From assembly GCA_037951165.1 (NCBI GenBank), contig JBBDHG010000041.1:2038501-2102500 (forward strand): a stretch of 64,000 nucleotides of DNA. The letters are read 5' to 3'. The translations under genes and the position numbers were made by a program. Under the pieces are notes generated by a model. The model was not told where the DNA came from. It searched no databases and worked only from the letters and a program-made list of their open reading frames with translations. Positions within the stretch are counted from its first letter, which is position 1. Each line of letters starts with the position of its first letter. Shown one piece after another: positions 1 through 11,203 of the stretch. The stretch comes from Lophius americanus (lineage: Eukaryota; Chordata; Actinopteri; Lophiiformes; Lophiidae).

Positions 1-520
1 TTTTATTTGATTATATGCAATCAACTAGGAAAAGCGCTCGGAGAAACAGAACCAATGGTTTCAGAAAAAAATCGTGCAGTTTTCTCCATTAAAGTGAGTT
101 ATTGCCAGCGTCTAAATCTACTGACAGCTCCAACAAACTCTCTGAGTATCTCTCCAATACTCTGTAGCCGCTCCTCTACGTGCCTTCCACTTCAGCGTTT
201 CTGTTCAGCCCACTGAACCCCCAGCTCCTCCCCCAAAAGAACACAAGAGGAATCAGAGTAACTGTTGAAACTGAGCTGCCAGCTCCACCCCCAAAAAGAA
301 ACATCAAAGGGAATCAGGGCGGCAGTAGCCACTTTGTGACGTCACTACTCAAAACGACTCATAATTATATTTATTTTATTTTAAATGCTGTGAAACACAT
401 AATGTCACCAAAAGTTAATCACCTTTAGGATTTGCCAAAACCTACCTCTTGGTAAAGTTTACTGCAAATCTATCTTTTAGTTTTTCCGTTATCAACCTTA
501 CAAACAAATAGTTACACAGG
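1..520 (+). repeat. Dispersed repeat family B, copy 1
   Basis: This block shares ordered words with 37330-37750 in the same orientation: CTGACAGCTCC..ACTCTCTGAGTATCT, TCCACTTCAGCGT.TCTGTTCAGCCCACT, CAGCTCC.CCCC, AACATCAAAGG and the 3' motif ATGCAAATC...TAGTTT.TCTG. It appears in reverse at 8751-9330 and 47690-47990. It has no coding capacity; short ORFs here are chance. It is probably a non-autonomous transposable element, superfamily unknown. Confidence 0.75.
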
Positions 521-1716
521 AGTAAGAAAAAAACATAACCTTCTTGTTTGAGGCTAAAACTATTAGTTTAGGAAGTTCTATGGATTGAGCAGATATTGCA
601 TAAATAATCTTAACATCTTTATAAGATAGAATAATGACAGAGGAAGATTTTGTCTACATACTCTTTGATAACCTCGTAAATAACCTCGTCAAATTTTCAA
701 AAAGTTCGGAATTCATAGCAACAAAATGGTGAAAACGATCTTCTTGTACACGATCACCGGCAGAAATATGGAAAAATATTTGCAGTATGCATTGACATGC
801 AAGTACTTTGTGGTGTAAGTTTCAAAAACAAAACCACCACTGGTTTTGTTCCGGATCTGAACGTGGCTGAAAAAACCCCAGACGTCACACTTCCATCTTG
901 CCTTTCTGCACTGCAATGTTCTAGACGTGTGTTCCATTTCTGTTACGACCTCAAACAGAACCCCAATACCACTGTGAATACAGAACAGAGGGGCGGGATA
1001 TATGTGCACCAGGTCCACTTTGAAAAGGCTGTGGGGATGGGGGTCCTGTTGGTTAACGTTTCCTGGGGAACTTGAACCATGGCGGACCTCACTTGTCGCA
1101 CAACCACTGATGAAGACCGAGACAGGTGAAGAAATGAGGAGTGAAAGGAGACGCATGGTTGTATGTGTGCATATTTCTCTCTCCATGAAACCCCCTGTCC
1201 TCCCTCCGCTCCTTGGCCTCCTAACACAGGGTCTGTTGTTTGCTTTAATTTGCCCTGCCGACCGCTGCCGCGAGCTCATTGTTTATTTTGATGAATTGGG
1301 GAGGAAGGCACTCTAATAAATCAAGGCCAGTGATGAAGAAAAGCCTTAAATAGGATATTAAGATCTATATCAGAGCCTCTGGTTGTTCGCTGACAACTAC
1401 ACAATTCCTTTTCTCTCCTCGCTGTCTTCCTCTCTCTCAGACGCACTCGTTCTTCCTCCCCTCCTGCTCGCTGTCGAGTCAAATCGTCCTCGCTTCTTTT
1501 CGTGTCACCGACATGAAGATTTCTTATCAGGGAGGTGGAAGCGGGGCGAGAAAAAATGAGAAGTAAAGGAGGAAAGGGTGAGAGGGGAGAAGGAGATGGA
1601 GAGCACAAGGAGGGGGGGGGGGTCCTCTGCTTTTGTGTGATTGGCTCGGTGGCTGAGCGCGGATGCAACACACAGAGCTTCATCACCGGAGCTAAAGGGC
1701 TATTTGTGCATGATGC
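521..1716. other. Unique sequence, no gene recognised
   Basis: This stretch contains no repeat I recognise and no credible exon; ORFs on both strands lack family resemblance. The part 1320-1560 (TTTGATGAATTGGGG..., TTAAATAGG) has a composition like the candidate conserved blocks, but the evidence is weak. Confidence 0.5.
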
Positions 1717-1994
1717 TGTGTGTGTGTGTGTGTGTGTGTGTGTGAGCATGTGCATATGTGTTCGAGATTGACTTTGTGTGGCTGCTACTGGGAGTGTGTG
1801 TGTTTGTGTGTGTGTGTTTGTGTGTGTGTGTGAGCATGTGGATATGTGTTCGAGATTGACTTTGTGTGGCTGCTACTGGGAGTGTGTGTGTGTTTGTGTG
1901 TGTGTGTTTGTGTGTGTGTGTGAGCATGTGGATATGTGTTCTGCGTTTGCAGCGAGATTGACTTTGTGTGGCTGCTACTGGGAGTGTGTGCATC

Positions 1995-2055
<61 letters not shown>
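1717..2055. repeat. TG-rich minisatellite and (TG)n
   Basis: The tract opens with (TG)n at 1717-1744. Three copies follow of an approximately 88-90 bp unit made of TG tracts plus the words GAGCATGTGGATATGTG and GACTTTGTGTGGCTGCTACT, starting near 1744, 1832 and 1922. It closes with an uninterrupted (TG)n of about 28 units at 1999-2054. The third copy has an 11-bp extra segment before CGAGATTGAC. Long ORFs reading Cys-Val or Thr-His here are artefacts of the dinucleotide repeat. Confidence 0.9.
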
Positions 2056-2518
2056 TCTGCTACGTGAGCACACACTCTCAGTGACTTATTTACTCCAGAG
2101 GCGAGGCTCTAACCCCAGGTACTGAGCTCTGCACAGAATAATTAGTTTTTTACATCCGTACGCATCACGTTGTTTCTTTGTTCCAAACCCCAGTCACATG
2201 TAAGGAGTGACATTTACTTGTGAGTGAGAGTGTGTGTGTGTGTGTGTGAATAAATTTTTGTCTGTGTGTTTGCATGATGGGTAATTAGACACAGAATTTG
2301 TGTGTTTGAGGATAGAATCCAATAATTTTTTTTTCTTTTTTTCTGTCTTTCAGGATTAAATTAAAGGATATCAATATCAATTAATTGTTGCGCATTCGGT
2401 ACAAACGTGCATGTGACCGATTTATCGTTGTTAAACACCGTTCATTAGTAATACAGAACAGTAGTATTACTATACGCAATAAGGTTGTCCTCATTATTAT
2501 CCTGTTTCTTTACATTTA

Positions 2519-3426
2519 TGCAATATTATATAACTTCACAGTATTATTAACATGTACAATATTATATAACATCAAAGTATTATTATCATGTGGAATATTA
2601 TATAACATCAAAATATTATTAATATTTACTATATTATATAACATCACAGTATTATTATCATGTACAATATTATATAACATCAAAATATTATTAATATTTA
2701 CTATATTATATAACATCACAGTATTATTATCATGTACAATATTATATAACATCAGAGTATTATTATCATGTACAATATTATATAACTTCACAGTATTATT
2801 ATCATGTACAATATTATATAACATCAAAATATTATTAATATTTACTATATTATATAACATCACAGTATTATTATCATGTACAATATTATATAACATCAGA
2901 GTATTATTATCATGTACAATATTATATAACATCACAGTGTTATTAACATGAACAATATTATATAACAGCAAAATATTATTAACATGTACAATATTATATA
3001 ACATCACAGTGTTATTATCATGTACAATATTATATAACATCAAAATATTATTAATATTTACTATATTATATAACATCACAGTATTATTATCATGTACAAT
3101 ATTATATAACATCAGAGTATTATTATCATGTACAATATTATATAACTTCACAGTATTATTATCATGTACAATATTATATAACATCAAAATATTATTAATA
3201 TTTACTATATTATATAACATCACAGTATTATTATCATGTACAATATTATATAACATCAGAGTATTATTATCATGTACAATATTATATAACTTCACAGTAT
3301 TATTAACATGTACAATATTATATAACATCACAGTGTTATTAACATGAACAATATTATATAACAGCAAAATATTATTAACATGTACAATATTATATAACAT
3401 CACAGTGTTATTAACATGTACAATAG
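2519..3426. repeat. 36-bp AT-rich minisatellite with 144-bp higher-order units
   Basis: About 25 tandem copies of a 36-bp unit (core ATATTATATAACATCACAGT, then ATTATTATCATGTACA). Variant units, distinguished by ATCAAAATATTATTAATATT, ATCACAGTATTATTATCA, ATCAGAGTATT and CTTCACAGTATT, recur in the fixed order A-B-C-D, giving a 144-bp higher-order repeat. Because 36 is a multiple of three, the array is open in long frames on both strands (12-residue periodicity, e.g. VLLSCTILYNIK), which is not evidence of a protein. There are no spacers, so it is not a CRISPR array. Confidence 0.95.
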
Positions 3427-3639
3427 TAAACTCATTATCATGCTGTTATTTCGTAGACACTGATTTGCATTTAAATGTTTTACACTTTATTTTGACACTT
3501 TTTTTATTTCCGCTTATATCTATATTTTCTTTTCTTTTACTCACTTGTTGAATTTTTCTGTTAAGGTGATTTTGAGTATTCTCTGGAGATTCTCCATATA
3601 TTATTGAATCCCTTCCAACTCTGAGTGAGGCAATCGTTT

Positions 3640-3716
3640 CAGCACTTTGAGATTTGATCCAAATGTAAAGTGCGTTATAATTTAAGTGTATTATTATTAT
3701 TATTATTATCATTATT
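3640..3716 (-). repeat. Dispersed repeat end, GCACTTTACATTTGGATC type
   Basis: Read on the minus strand this is (AAT)n followed by ACTTAAATTATAACGCACTT, then ACATTTGGATCAAATCTCAAAGTGCT. The same sequence on the plus strand is at 44187-44243, inside the TG-rich array. It looks like the (ATT)n-tailed end of a dispersed element. The stretches 2056-2515 and 3427-3640 show nothing recognisable apart from a short (TG)n at 2230-2248. Confidence 0.7.
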
Positions 3717-3739
3717 AATCGTAAGATAATGCGCCAAAA

Positions 3740-4160
3740 TGTTGTAATATTCCAAAAATCTTTACGAGTCCCCGTCTGTGTTTTTCAAACTGGCTCACAA
3801 CCTCTTCAAAAGGAATCCAGCGACCGCAACCGTGATTAATTACCTGTTCGGCATTTTCGCCATCATTTCATTCATTTTCAGAGAGAGAGCATCTCCGGTA
3901 TCTGGTCCATTAGACTGTTGAGTAATGCTTTTAACTCAGTTCCCATAATTAAAGCCGCTGTACAATTGAACACTCAAAAGCAAGTGACTTGCGTTGCATA
4001 ATGACGGCAATTAAGGGGCCGCACACAAAGCCTGGCTGCTTTCGCAGTCGGTACGCATGACGCCGGCAATTAATTGAAAATGCAAATACACGAGCTGAAT
4101 GAACGAGAAGAGCGCCGGGTCTGCGCTGCGGGAAAAGACTATCCGCCACACTTCAGAAGG
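3740..4160. promoter_or_regulatory. Candidate conserved non-coding element with POU octamer
   Basis: Non-repetitive block with many homeodomain-type words (GATTAATTACC, CATAATTAAAGC, GGCAATTAAGG, GGCAATTAATTG) and a perfect octamer ATGCAAAT at 4080-4087. It has no defensible exon; the ORFs covering it lack any family match. The composition is typical of vertebrate developmental enhancers, but this is inference from motif density, not from alignment. Confidence 0.4.
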
Positions 4161-4379
4161 CCGGGCGGGAAATGGTGGGGTGGGTGGGGGTGGGGGGCTT
4201 GTTTTCCCTCAGAGAGGAAATCAAACCAATTGGATTTGAAGCATAGCCGTGCTTCCGGGGGTAGAGCATGCTGTTTGCAGTCACTCTGCAGAACCCAGGC
4301 ATTGGCACAGCAAGATGCTGATTGGACCACGGCAGCATCATGGGGAAGGAAAAGAAAAAAACTCTCTCCGACTTAAGAT

Positions 4380-4870
4380 TTTGCAACTTGTGGAATAAAG
4401 GAGCTCATATATTCTGTTTATGTAAGCAGCGCTCAAACGCAACCTTTGCGTGAGAAAGCTCCACCTAGTCTCAGAAAAATATAACTGATCTATCCAAAAA
4501 TCAATCCAGTCCTTCCCCACACTAAGATCTAAGTGGGTTCCAAATTGTATTATCCATTACATAGTTTTAAGAGTTATGTACAAAAAAACAGTGTTTTCAT
4601 GAAAGCAGCTCCCCCTAGTGAGTAAAACATAATAGTAACTAAATAAATCTCCTGGAGTCCAACAAAACGTTTTGGAGATAAAGCTCCCCCTTGTGCCGGA
4701 AGTATACAACCAAACGTTCCCAGAATCACTCCAGTTCTTCCTCACACTACGGTCTATGCGGGTAAAAAAATCCGATCCATGTAATAGTTTGTGAGTTATC
4801 ACGTCGACACGAAGGATCTGCAGAAGCGGCGGGGAGAAACCACAACGCAATAAGACCAGCACCCAGAATG
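4380..4870 (+). repeat. Dispersed repeat family A, copy 1
   Basis: The copy contains the family words AGCTCCCCCTAGTGAGTAAAA, CACTCCAGTTCTTCCTCACA, GATCCATGTAATAGTTTG and CACGAAGGATCTGC in the same order as the 39690-40890 copy. It is partial: the CCCCGAAAAGTCCCC left end is missing. Confidence 0.8.
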
Positions 4871-5036
4871 AATGAAGAGGTAATGGAAAAGAAAATGTTG
4901 AAGTGGCTCCGTTAATAATATATCTGTAAGTCGTCATGAAGATAAACCTGAATACTCACTTCTCTTCTTCCTCCCTAAGAGACACACCAATAATGTGAAT
5001 CTATACAGATGATTTACCTCAATGCAGTTAACGTTT

Positions 5037-5240
5037 ATAATAAGATAAGATAAGATAAGATAAGATAAGTCTTTATTAGTCCGGTGGGGAAACTGCAGGA
5101 TCCTAATCCTAAATATAAATATTACACTATACTATAAATATTACACTATACTGAAAATAATGTCCTACGCTACACATATTACACTATAATAGAATAATAA
5201 TATTGCAGTATAGTAATATAAAATAACAATATATGCACTA
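5037..5240 (-). mobile_element. LINE 3' end with (TTATC)n tail
   Basis: On the minus strand the sequence reads TGCAGTTTCCCCACCGGACT, AATAAAGAC, then (TTATC)n (plus strand 5037-5069). This arrangement (TTTCCCC..GGGACTAATAAAGACTTATCTTATC) is the usual 3' terminus of teleost CR1/L2-like LINEs. Only the 3' end remains, so it is a 5'-truncated relic. A CT-rich tract at 5261-5337 adjoins it. Confidence 0.7.
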
Positions 5241-5469
5241 AGAAATACACAAATTGGCAATTCTCTCTCTCTCTGTCTCAGTCTCTCCCTCTCTCTCTCT
5301 CTCTGTCTGTCTCTCCCTCTCTCTCTCTCTGTCTCTCCTGATGGACAACTTTTGGATCTATAAAACCAAGTGCAGTTTAACCAGGAAACAATAAGTGAAC
5401 TTGTAAACTTTACGGATAAAAATTGCATTTCGATCAAAACCCTCCCACAGGAAGATAGATTAAAAAAAA

Positions 5470-5960
5470 AAGGTCCCCCCTTGTCCCACTCTTGGCACAG
5501 CACAGCCCTGCTGGGCCTCACACAGACAGCCAGACCACCTTTCCGATGCCAGCTCTGATGTATGGCGCTGACTTGGCTGGGGCTCCCACCACAGTGGCAC
5601 CGAGTCATCGGGAGGGGACCGCCGGTCTCACGAACAAAAGGCCCTTAACTTCCCAGCCCCCCTCCACATTTCCACTCACAGACACCCACAGGTGACAGAT
5701 GGGGGATGAAGTTGTCGGACCCATGCTTGGCGGTGCTGCAGGCCCTTGTCGCCTGTCTTCTTGCTTGTTAACGTGATAATTAGCGTACTTGTTTCCTCCC
5801 GCCTGGTAATTACAGGCAGCTTTGGCCGGGAAGCTCATCTCACCTTGGCTCGTCTGCCAGACAGACGAGCCAAGGTGAGACAAGGTGAGACACAGGGCAA
5901 ACATGTTGGACGACTGTCCACGTCGAAATCCAAACTGAGACTAAATTCAATCAAAGTTTG
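5470..5960. other. Unique block containing a perfect 19-bp hairpin
   Basis: This is a non-repetitive, GC-moderate stretch with no exon recognised. Positions 5838-5856 and 5862-5880 are perfect inverted copies of TCTCACCTTGGCTCGTCTG separated by 5 nt, and CAAGGTGAGA is then directly repeated at 5881-5890. The stretch 5961-6395 holds nothing I recognise. Confidence 0.8.
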
Positions 5961-6397
5961 AAGAATTTACCTGTCGTTTTGTTTTTTTTAAATCTCTTTA
6001 GCTCTGCAGTCTGTGTCACAGACATACGGACCGGAACACTCACACCGACCGGAACAACCACATCCTCTTTGCTGCTGGTGCTGTTAGTGTTTAAGTGCAA
6101 GAAATGCCTCCCACTCCCCCCCACACCAGTTTATCCTGATTCTTTTGGTATCCAACCAGGGACTCCTAAATGAAGTGTAAATGCTTTTTAAATGTATTTT
6201 TTCCTGCAGTGGAAGAAAGCCTTTAGTGTCTGGTCTGGTCAGTGTGGTTCGTAAAAATAGTTATCAGTGGACTGAAAAGAACATAAAAGTGCTAAAATGT
6301 TCCTTAAATTGAATAAGTATTGTGAGAAATGATATAAGCAGAATCTGACACTGTAGAAATTTTATAGAAAAAATAGTAGATAAACATAAAGAACTGG

Positions 6398-7010
6398 AAG
6401 GAGGCGGGAGAAAATTGGCGCTGTTTGTAAAATTAAAACACAGGCCGATTTTAGCAGCATTATTCTGACAGATTTAGCTAATTTTTAAGCTAAATCTAAA
6501 TGTTGTATTTAAATTTGGAATTTAAATCTAAAACGTTGGACCTAAATGTTTTGAAAAACATGCAAATTTAACGCTGACGTCAGCGGAAGTACCAAAATAA
6601 AAGCTTGAGGAAGAAAACCAAATCAATCCGCGGTAAAAGCGGCACTTATGCACCAAACCAGTTTAAAAAAAATAGACCCCAGCCTCACCCCTTCATGCTT
6701 TTAACCCAGGAGCTGTTTTTCGGGGCCAGAACTATACCAAGCTAGGTATTTTCCCAGAACTAGTTCAGAAATCGCCTCAGTGCAGAAAGGGGCAGCATTT
6801 ATGCGACTATGTGTAGAAATGTATTCTTCTTCAAGCTTTTACTTTGGTACTTCCGCTGACATCAGCTCAAATTTTGCATGTTTTCCAAACATTGAGGTCC
6901 AACGTTTGGATTTGGATTTAACATTATGAACCAAATGTGGTAAAACATTGCCCTTAAAATCAGTATTTGCTACTTTTTGCAAACGTCGCCCCAAATGAGG
7001 AACCAAAGCT
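6398..7010. mobile_element. Long fold-back (inverted-repeat) element
   Basis: Two imperfect inverted arms of roughly 200 bp. The left arm (6398-6625) ends with AACGCTGACGTCAGCGGAAG then TACCAAAATAAAAGCTTGAG. The right arm (6825-7010) begins with the complement, CTTCAAGCTTTTACTTTGGT then ACTTCCGCTGACATCAGC, and continues through GTCCAACGTTTGGATTTGG to GCAAACGTCGCCCC, which mirrors TTGGCGCTGTTTGT near the outer left end. The roughly 200-bp loop contains GGGGCCAGAACTATACC. It has no coding capacity; a MITE or fold-back transposon is the likeliest reading. Confidence 0.75.
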
Positions 7011-7380
7011 CAAAACAAAAATGACCCAAAAAAATAAATAAATAAATAAAAAAATCCTGAATCATAAAAGAAACCACTTTGATACTTCGTTACTTTGATA
7101 CGTGTAGAAAGTTTCAGAAACAAATTGTTGATTAATGCTCAGGGGACAAAACATGATGAATAAACAAACAGATGGATGCAACCCATTCCCTAAATCCCGC
7201 CCCCTCTGTCCCCCTTCAATCATGGTGCTGGATCAAAATGCAAAAATGAGCAAAAATGCAGGCAGGAGAGGATAAAACATGTGAGTGGACAGCAGAGGCA
7301 TGCTTTTAAGGGCTGGCGTACTTGTGACGGGGTGTCCCCAACTCCGCTGTTATCTCTTCTCCTCCACCCTGCAGGAAGTG
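7011..7380. other. Unique sequence
   Basis: A/T-rich sequence with an (AAATA)n stretch near 7030 and no recognisable gene or repeat. Confidence 0.4.
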
Positions 7381-7990
7381 ACTTCGTTTCATTTGCCATG
7401 AGTGTCTGACAGAACCGATTAAGAGCCGTTTGTTTTATGGACGGCGGCTAATTGAGTCGGCTAGATTGCCAACACGTTCTCTTTATTGAAGATTACAGAT
7501 TTCCTTTTCATATATTGGCACTGCAGCCATACCGCCCGTCCATCTCCGATCCCCCTTCCCTCCGCCCCCAGCGCCATGTGAAGCGATAAGGGGCTTCGGT
7601 CCTACGTCTAATTAGCGCTCCGCTGCATCGCTCTCCTTGTGCCTTGTTCACCACGATACCCCTGCCTCCCAGAGACCTTGATTCCCCTCTCCCGTCTCTG
7701 CCTCTGACCCATCATTCTCATTATGTCCTCCTCTTCCTCCTCATCTTCCTCTTTGCACCACTCTATTTTCTCACACCCTCTTTATCTCTCTGTCATCAGT
7801 CACCCTTCCCCCTGCCTCTGTCCCTCTCTTCCTCTCCTTCCCTCCTCTACCTCCCTCCTTCCCTCCCTCCGTCTCAATGAGTTAATTAGGCTCATCTTTG
7901 GCACCATCTCACCAAAGTCTGGGCCCACAGGGCCAGCCACAACACTTCCGTGATGATTGGAGGTCTCTATTTTTAGTCGACAACAGAAAG
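7380..7990. promoter_or_regulatory. Candidate conserved non-coding elements (two blocks around a pyrimidine tract)
   Basis: Blocks 7380-7640 (ACCGATTAAGAGCCGTTTG, GGCGGCTAATTGAGTCGG, GTCTAATTAGCGC) and 7870-7990 (GAGTTAATTAGGCTCATC) are non-repetitive and rich in homeodomain-like words. They flank a TCCCTC-rich pyrimidine tract at 7660-7875; (GA)n follows at 7990-8012. No exon is recognised. This is an enhancer-like call by composition only. Confidence 0.35.
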
Positions 7991-8012
7991 CGAGAGAGAG
8001 AGAGAGAGAGAG

Positions 8013-8750
8013 ATTGAAGGTCATTTAGTACTTTCACTTTGAACATATCTCTATCAGAATATGTGAAAAGGAACAAAGAGACAAAGCAAAACCCATAAAT
8101 GTGGGATTTCACGATTTGTGCTCCTGCTTATCTGGCAATAAAATGAGATTCCACCGAAGAAGTATGAGATGAAAAATAAGAGCGCGGCTTTGAATACTTG
8201 AATACCATGATTTATTTATCGCACAGGCCACATGCTGAAGCAACAGCCTATTGTGTGTCATCATACATTGAAGAGAGCTCTAACTTTGTTGAGCTCTAAC
8301 TCCACAGACATTAGGCACGTCTTGCGGTAAGGCGTTCACAGGACTTTGATCGTTGTCGCTATAAAAGAAAAATTGTTTGAAAGTCGTCAATTAGTAACAC
8401 GTTTGGTGAGGATTGTGATATTCACTGATAGAATTTACATGATAAAGCTGGAAACTCAAAACAAGGATGGACACTTTTGTGGAGTCTCCCATAATGAGTT
8501 ATTCCTCTTTTAGAGGCTATCGAGAATAAACGCATGCAAAGTTTAGCCCATTTATGAAGAAAAAATTCTCCCGTTCAACCCTGGGGGCAGCGAATATGAG
8601 GAACTGTTTGATGATAAAAAGAATACATCAAATGTTACTGCAATAATGTATAGCTAGTATCTTCTTACTTTTCGGATGTCTCCTCTGTGATAATAAGTTT
8701 CCCATTCCATATATCGAGAAAGCATGGGCGCTCCGTTACTGTCATATTTT
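8013..8750. other. Unique sequence, no gene recognised
   Basis: Moderately AT-rich sequence. The blocks 8110-8330 and 8400-8640 are non-repetitive with no repeat family resemblance and no credible coding exon. Confidence 0.4.
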
Positions 8751-9330
8751 ATTACCTCCACCGAGGAAGTTATATTTCCAGTCCAGTGCCTTTGTCTGAT
8801 TGTTTGAATGTTTGTTTGGATTACAGAACAACTACTGGACGGATTAGCATTACATTTTAGCTACATGTAGGTTTTGGCATTTCCTGGAAGTGATATAATT
8901 TTGGTGATGTTAATGCGTTTCACAGCAATTACAATTAAATAAAATATAATAATAAACCATTAGGGGTTCTGACGTCACAATGCGGCTATTGCAGCCTTTG
9001 TTCCTTTAATTTTCCCTGATGTTAATTTGTGGGTGGAGCTGGGGGCTCAGTTTCAAGAATTCCTTTGATTCTTTTAATCTTCCTTTGGGGGTGGAGCTTG
9101 GGGCTGAGTTTCAAGAGTTTTGATTGAATCCTTTGATGTTCATTTTGGGGTGGAGCAAGGGGCTCTGTGGGCTGAACAGAGACGCTGAAGTAAAAAGGCG
9201 CAGGAGACGATCGGCTACAGAGTTTTTGAAAGATACTCAAAGAGTTTGTCGGAGTTGTCGGTAGATTTAGAGTTCGGCAGTAACTCAGACATCGACGGAG
9301 AGATCTGCTTGAATTCTTTTCGAAACCTTG
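8751..9330 (-). repeat. Dispersed repeat family B, copy 2 (reverse)
   Basis: It begins ATTACCTCCACCGAGGAAG and continues TGTTTGTTTGGATTACAGAA and ACTACTGGACGGATTAGCAT. It then runs through three GGGGGTGGAGCT/GGGGCTGAGTTTCAAGAGTT units to ATACTCAAAGAGTTTGTCGG. These are the reverse complements of the family words in 1-520 and 37330-37750. It shows the probable element end (CCTCCACCGAGGAAG), which forms a small hairpin. It has internal repetition of the GGTGGAGCTTGGGGCT segment and no protein. Confidence 0.8.
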
Positions 9331-10465
9331 AGTATTGTTGTGCAGAGGTTTGAGTTTTCTGAGTGCTTTTTCTCATTAAATTATTATTTAGCCCGAGCTG
9401 ACAGTGAAGTTATAGGTTGTATAAATCTGACTGAAGACCTGCTTTACCTTGTATTCCATTGAGTCCAATATTCAATGAAAGAAAACAGCCAATAAGTGGA
9501 GGAAGACATGAACTGACTGTCTTACCACTTTACTACACACTGTCAAACTGACAGAATACATTTTCCTACCATTTCACCAACATTCCAACCATCTACTCTG
9601 GGAAACATTAATACTCACAGGCCTAAGATGAACACAGACACCGGGAATAGAGACTATAAATATATATGAGTGGAACGACCAGGAGCTCATTTTCCCTCTA
9701 ATAAACAAAGCAATCACAGAAAGTCAGAGACACAATTATGTGGTAATTACGCAAAATAATAGATTTCCGCTCTCCATCTTCCCTGCTTGTGTCACACGGT
9801 TGCACCCACAGATTATAACAACCCCCCCCCCCCCCCCCCCCACCACCAGGCCCTTCCACTCCTGTTAACCCCTGCTCTACCGGCACATGCTCACATGTAC
9901 TTAAACATGCATGCTTACATTGAGACGCACGAAAACACACACACGGATTTATGCCAAAGGTCATTCATGTGAGTGTGGGCTCAATCACCCTCGTGGAGTC
10001 CTGCCCTGTGTGTTGCCTCGCCTCGTGCCAAAAGTCTCGTCAATACCCCGCGATGTAGCTTCATAATAATTCACTGATATAATGGGATTTGGTAGCGAAG
10101 GCGACATGGGTTCTAGTCTCTGAGCTGGTAGAAATCCTCCAACCTCCCAGTTGGGGTATTGAACCCATCTCTCAAAGCTTTTTTCCCTTCGCTCCTCACA
10201 GCATCTTTCCTTCTGCTTCCCCCTCGTACAACATAATCACTCATTCATAGAGATCTGGGCAGCCCCTTGCTCTAACAACTGGCAAACGCTGTGCACCCCT
10301 TGGCATGTTGCCTTGTTGGCATTCACCACCATGGTCATTATCACCGGCAGCTCCGGGGAGTATGTCGACATGTAAACGAGAGCAGAGCCTTGAAGTGTCG
10401 TAGAGCGCGATCGAAAAGGGAGCGTTGCGGCGAATGCTTCTGGTTACGCACTGTTGGCAGAATAG
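9331..10465. other. Unique sequence with a poly-C run
   Basis: No gene is recognised. A C-run lies at 9822-9841. The part 9960-10460 has no repeat signature and its ORFs have no family resemblance. Confidence 0.4.
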
Positions 10466-10467
10466 AA

Positions 10468-10860
10468 CTATGCTGTCATCCCCGACAGCAAGGGTACATC
10501 CCTGAAAAGTCCCCAACCCCCCTGTGTTGCACAAGCAATGCACCTGATTGAACTCCTTAAATTAAATGTGAAGTTAGGTTCACAGTATTTTCCATAGAAA
10601 AAATAAAGTCTGCCTAGCGAGTAAAACATGAATTATTAGAGTGAATCACGATGTATACGAGATGGATTTACGTCAAGTCGATTCATAGGCACCAAATTTG
10701 GACTTAATCGAATGTTACTTAATGTTGGGTCCAAAAAAATGTGCTTTTCATTTAAAAAAAAAGAAGTGCCCCCTAGTGATCAAAATATGAACAATCGAGG
10801 GGAAACCCGATGTATGATGACTAAGTTGGTCTCTCAAATAATTTATTTGTGAATACATAC
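10468..10860 (+). repeat. Dispersed repeat family A, copy 2
   Basis: It carries the left end of the family, TGCTGTCATCCCCGACAGCA (itself a small hairpin), then AGGGTACATCCCTGAAAAGT, CTGATTGAACTCCTTAAATT, CACCAAATTTGGACTTAATC and CCCCCTAGTGATCAAAATAT. The copy is 3'-truncated relative to 39690-40890. Confidence 0.8.
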
Positions 10861-11013
10861 AATTTGGTTGTTTGCGCTATCAGATATCAATTAAACAAAC
10901 ACAGATTGTGTCCTATTGGATAAATTACTATTCGTCCGGTTGATTGTTGTTTCATCGTAACCATATGCAGTTACTTTTATAGTAGCCATGCATGAAGAGG
11001 GGGCGGTGTTATC

Positions 11014-11203
11014 GGCTGTAGCTCAGTGGGTAGAACAGTCGTCGCCCAATCAGAAGATCGGCAGGCGGGTAGTTCAAGCCCGGTCTACATGCCAAAGGGT
11101 CCTTGAGCACGACCCCGAACCCCAGTCTGCTCCCTGAGCCCTCGTGGAGGGGTTAAATTATATACTTGTATGATTGCATGTAACAGATAAAGACTTCTTC
11201 TTC
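11014..11203 (+). mobile_element. tRNA-derived SINE
   Basis: The 5' part resembles a tRNA: GGCTGTAGCTCAGTGGGTAG (A-box region, 11014-11033) and GGTAGTTCAAGCCCGG (B-box-like, 11068-11083), spaced as in a polymerase III promoter. It is followed by CCAAAGGGTCCTTGAGCACG and ACCCCGAACCCC, the kind of conserved segment found downstream of the tRNA head in many teleost SINEs, and a (CTT)n tail near 11190-11202. It is not a functional tRNA because the acceptor stem does not close. Confidence 0.8.

Noticed and set aside
2516..3403. 295-codon minus-strand ORF
   Set aside because: It is the 36-bp minisatellite read in a frame without stops; the opposite strand is open too.
2519..3426. CRISPR-like array
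   Set aside because: Units are contiguous 36-bp repeats with no unique spacers, and the genome is a vertebrate.
11014..11090. Genuine tRNA gene
   Set aside because: Acceptor and anticodon stems do not close, and it is followed by a SINE body and tail.
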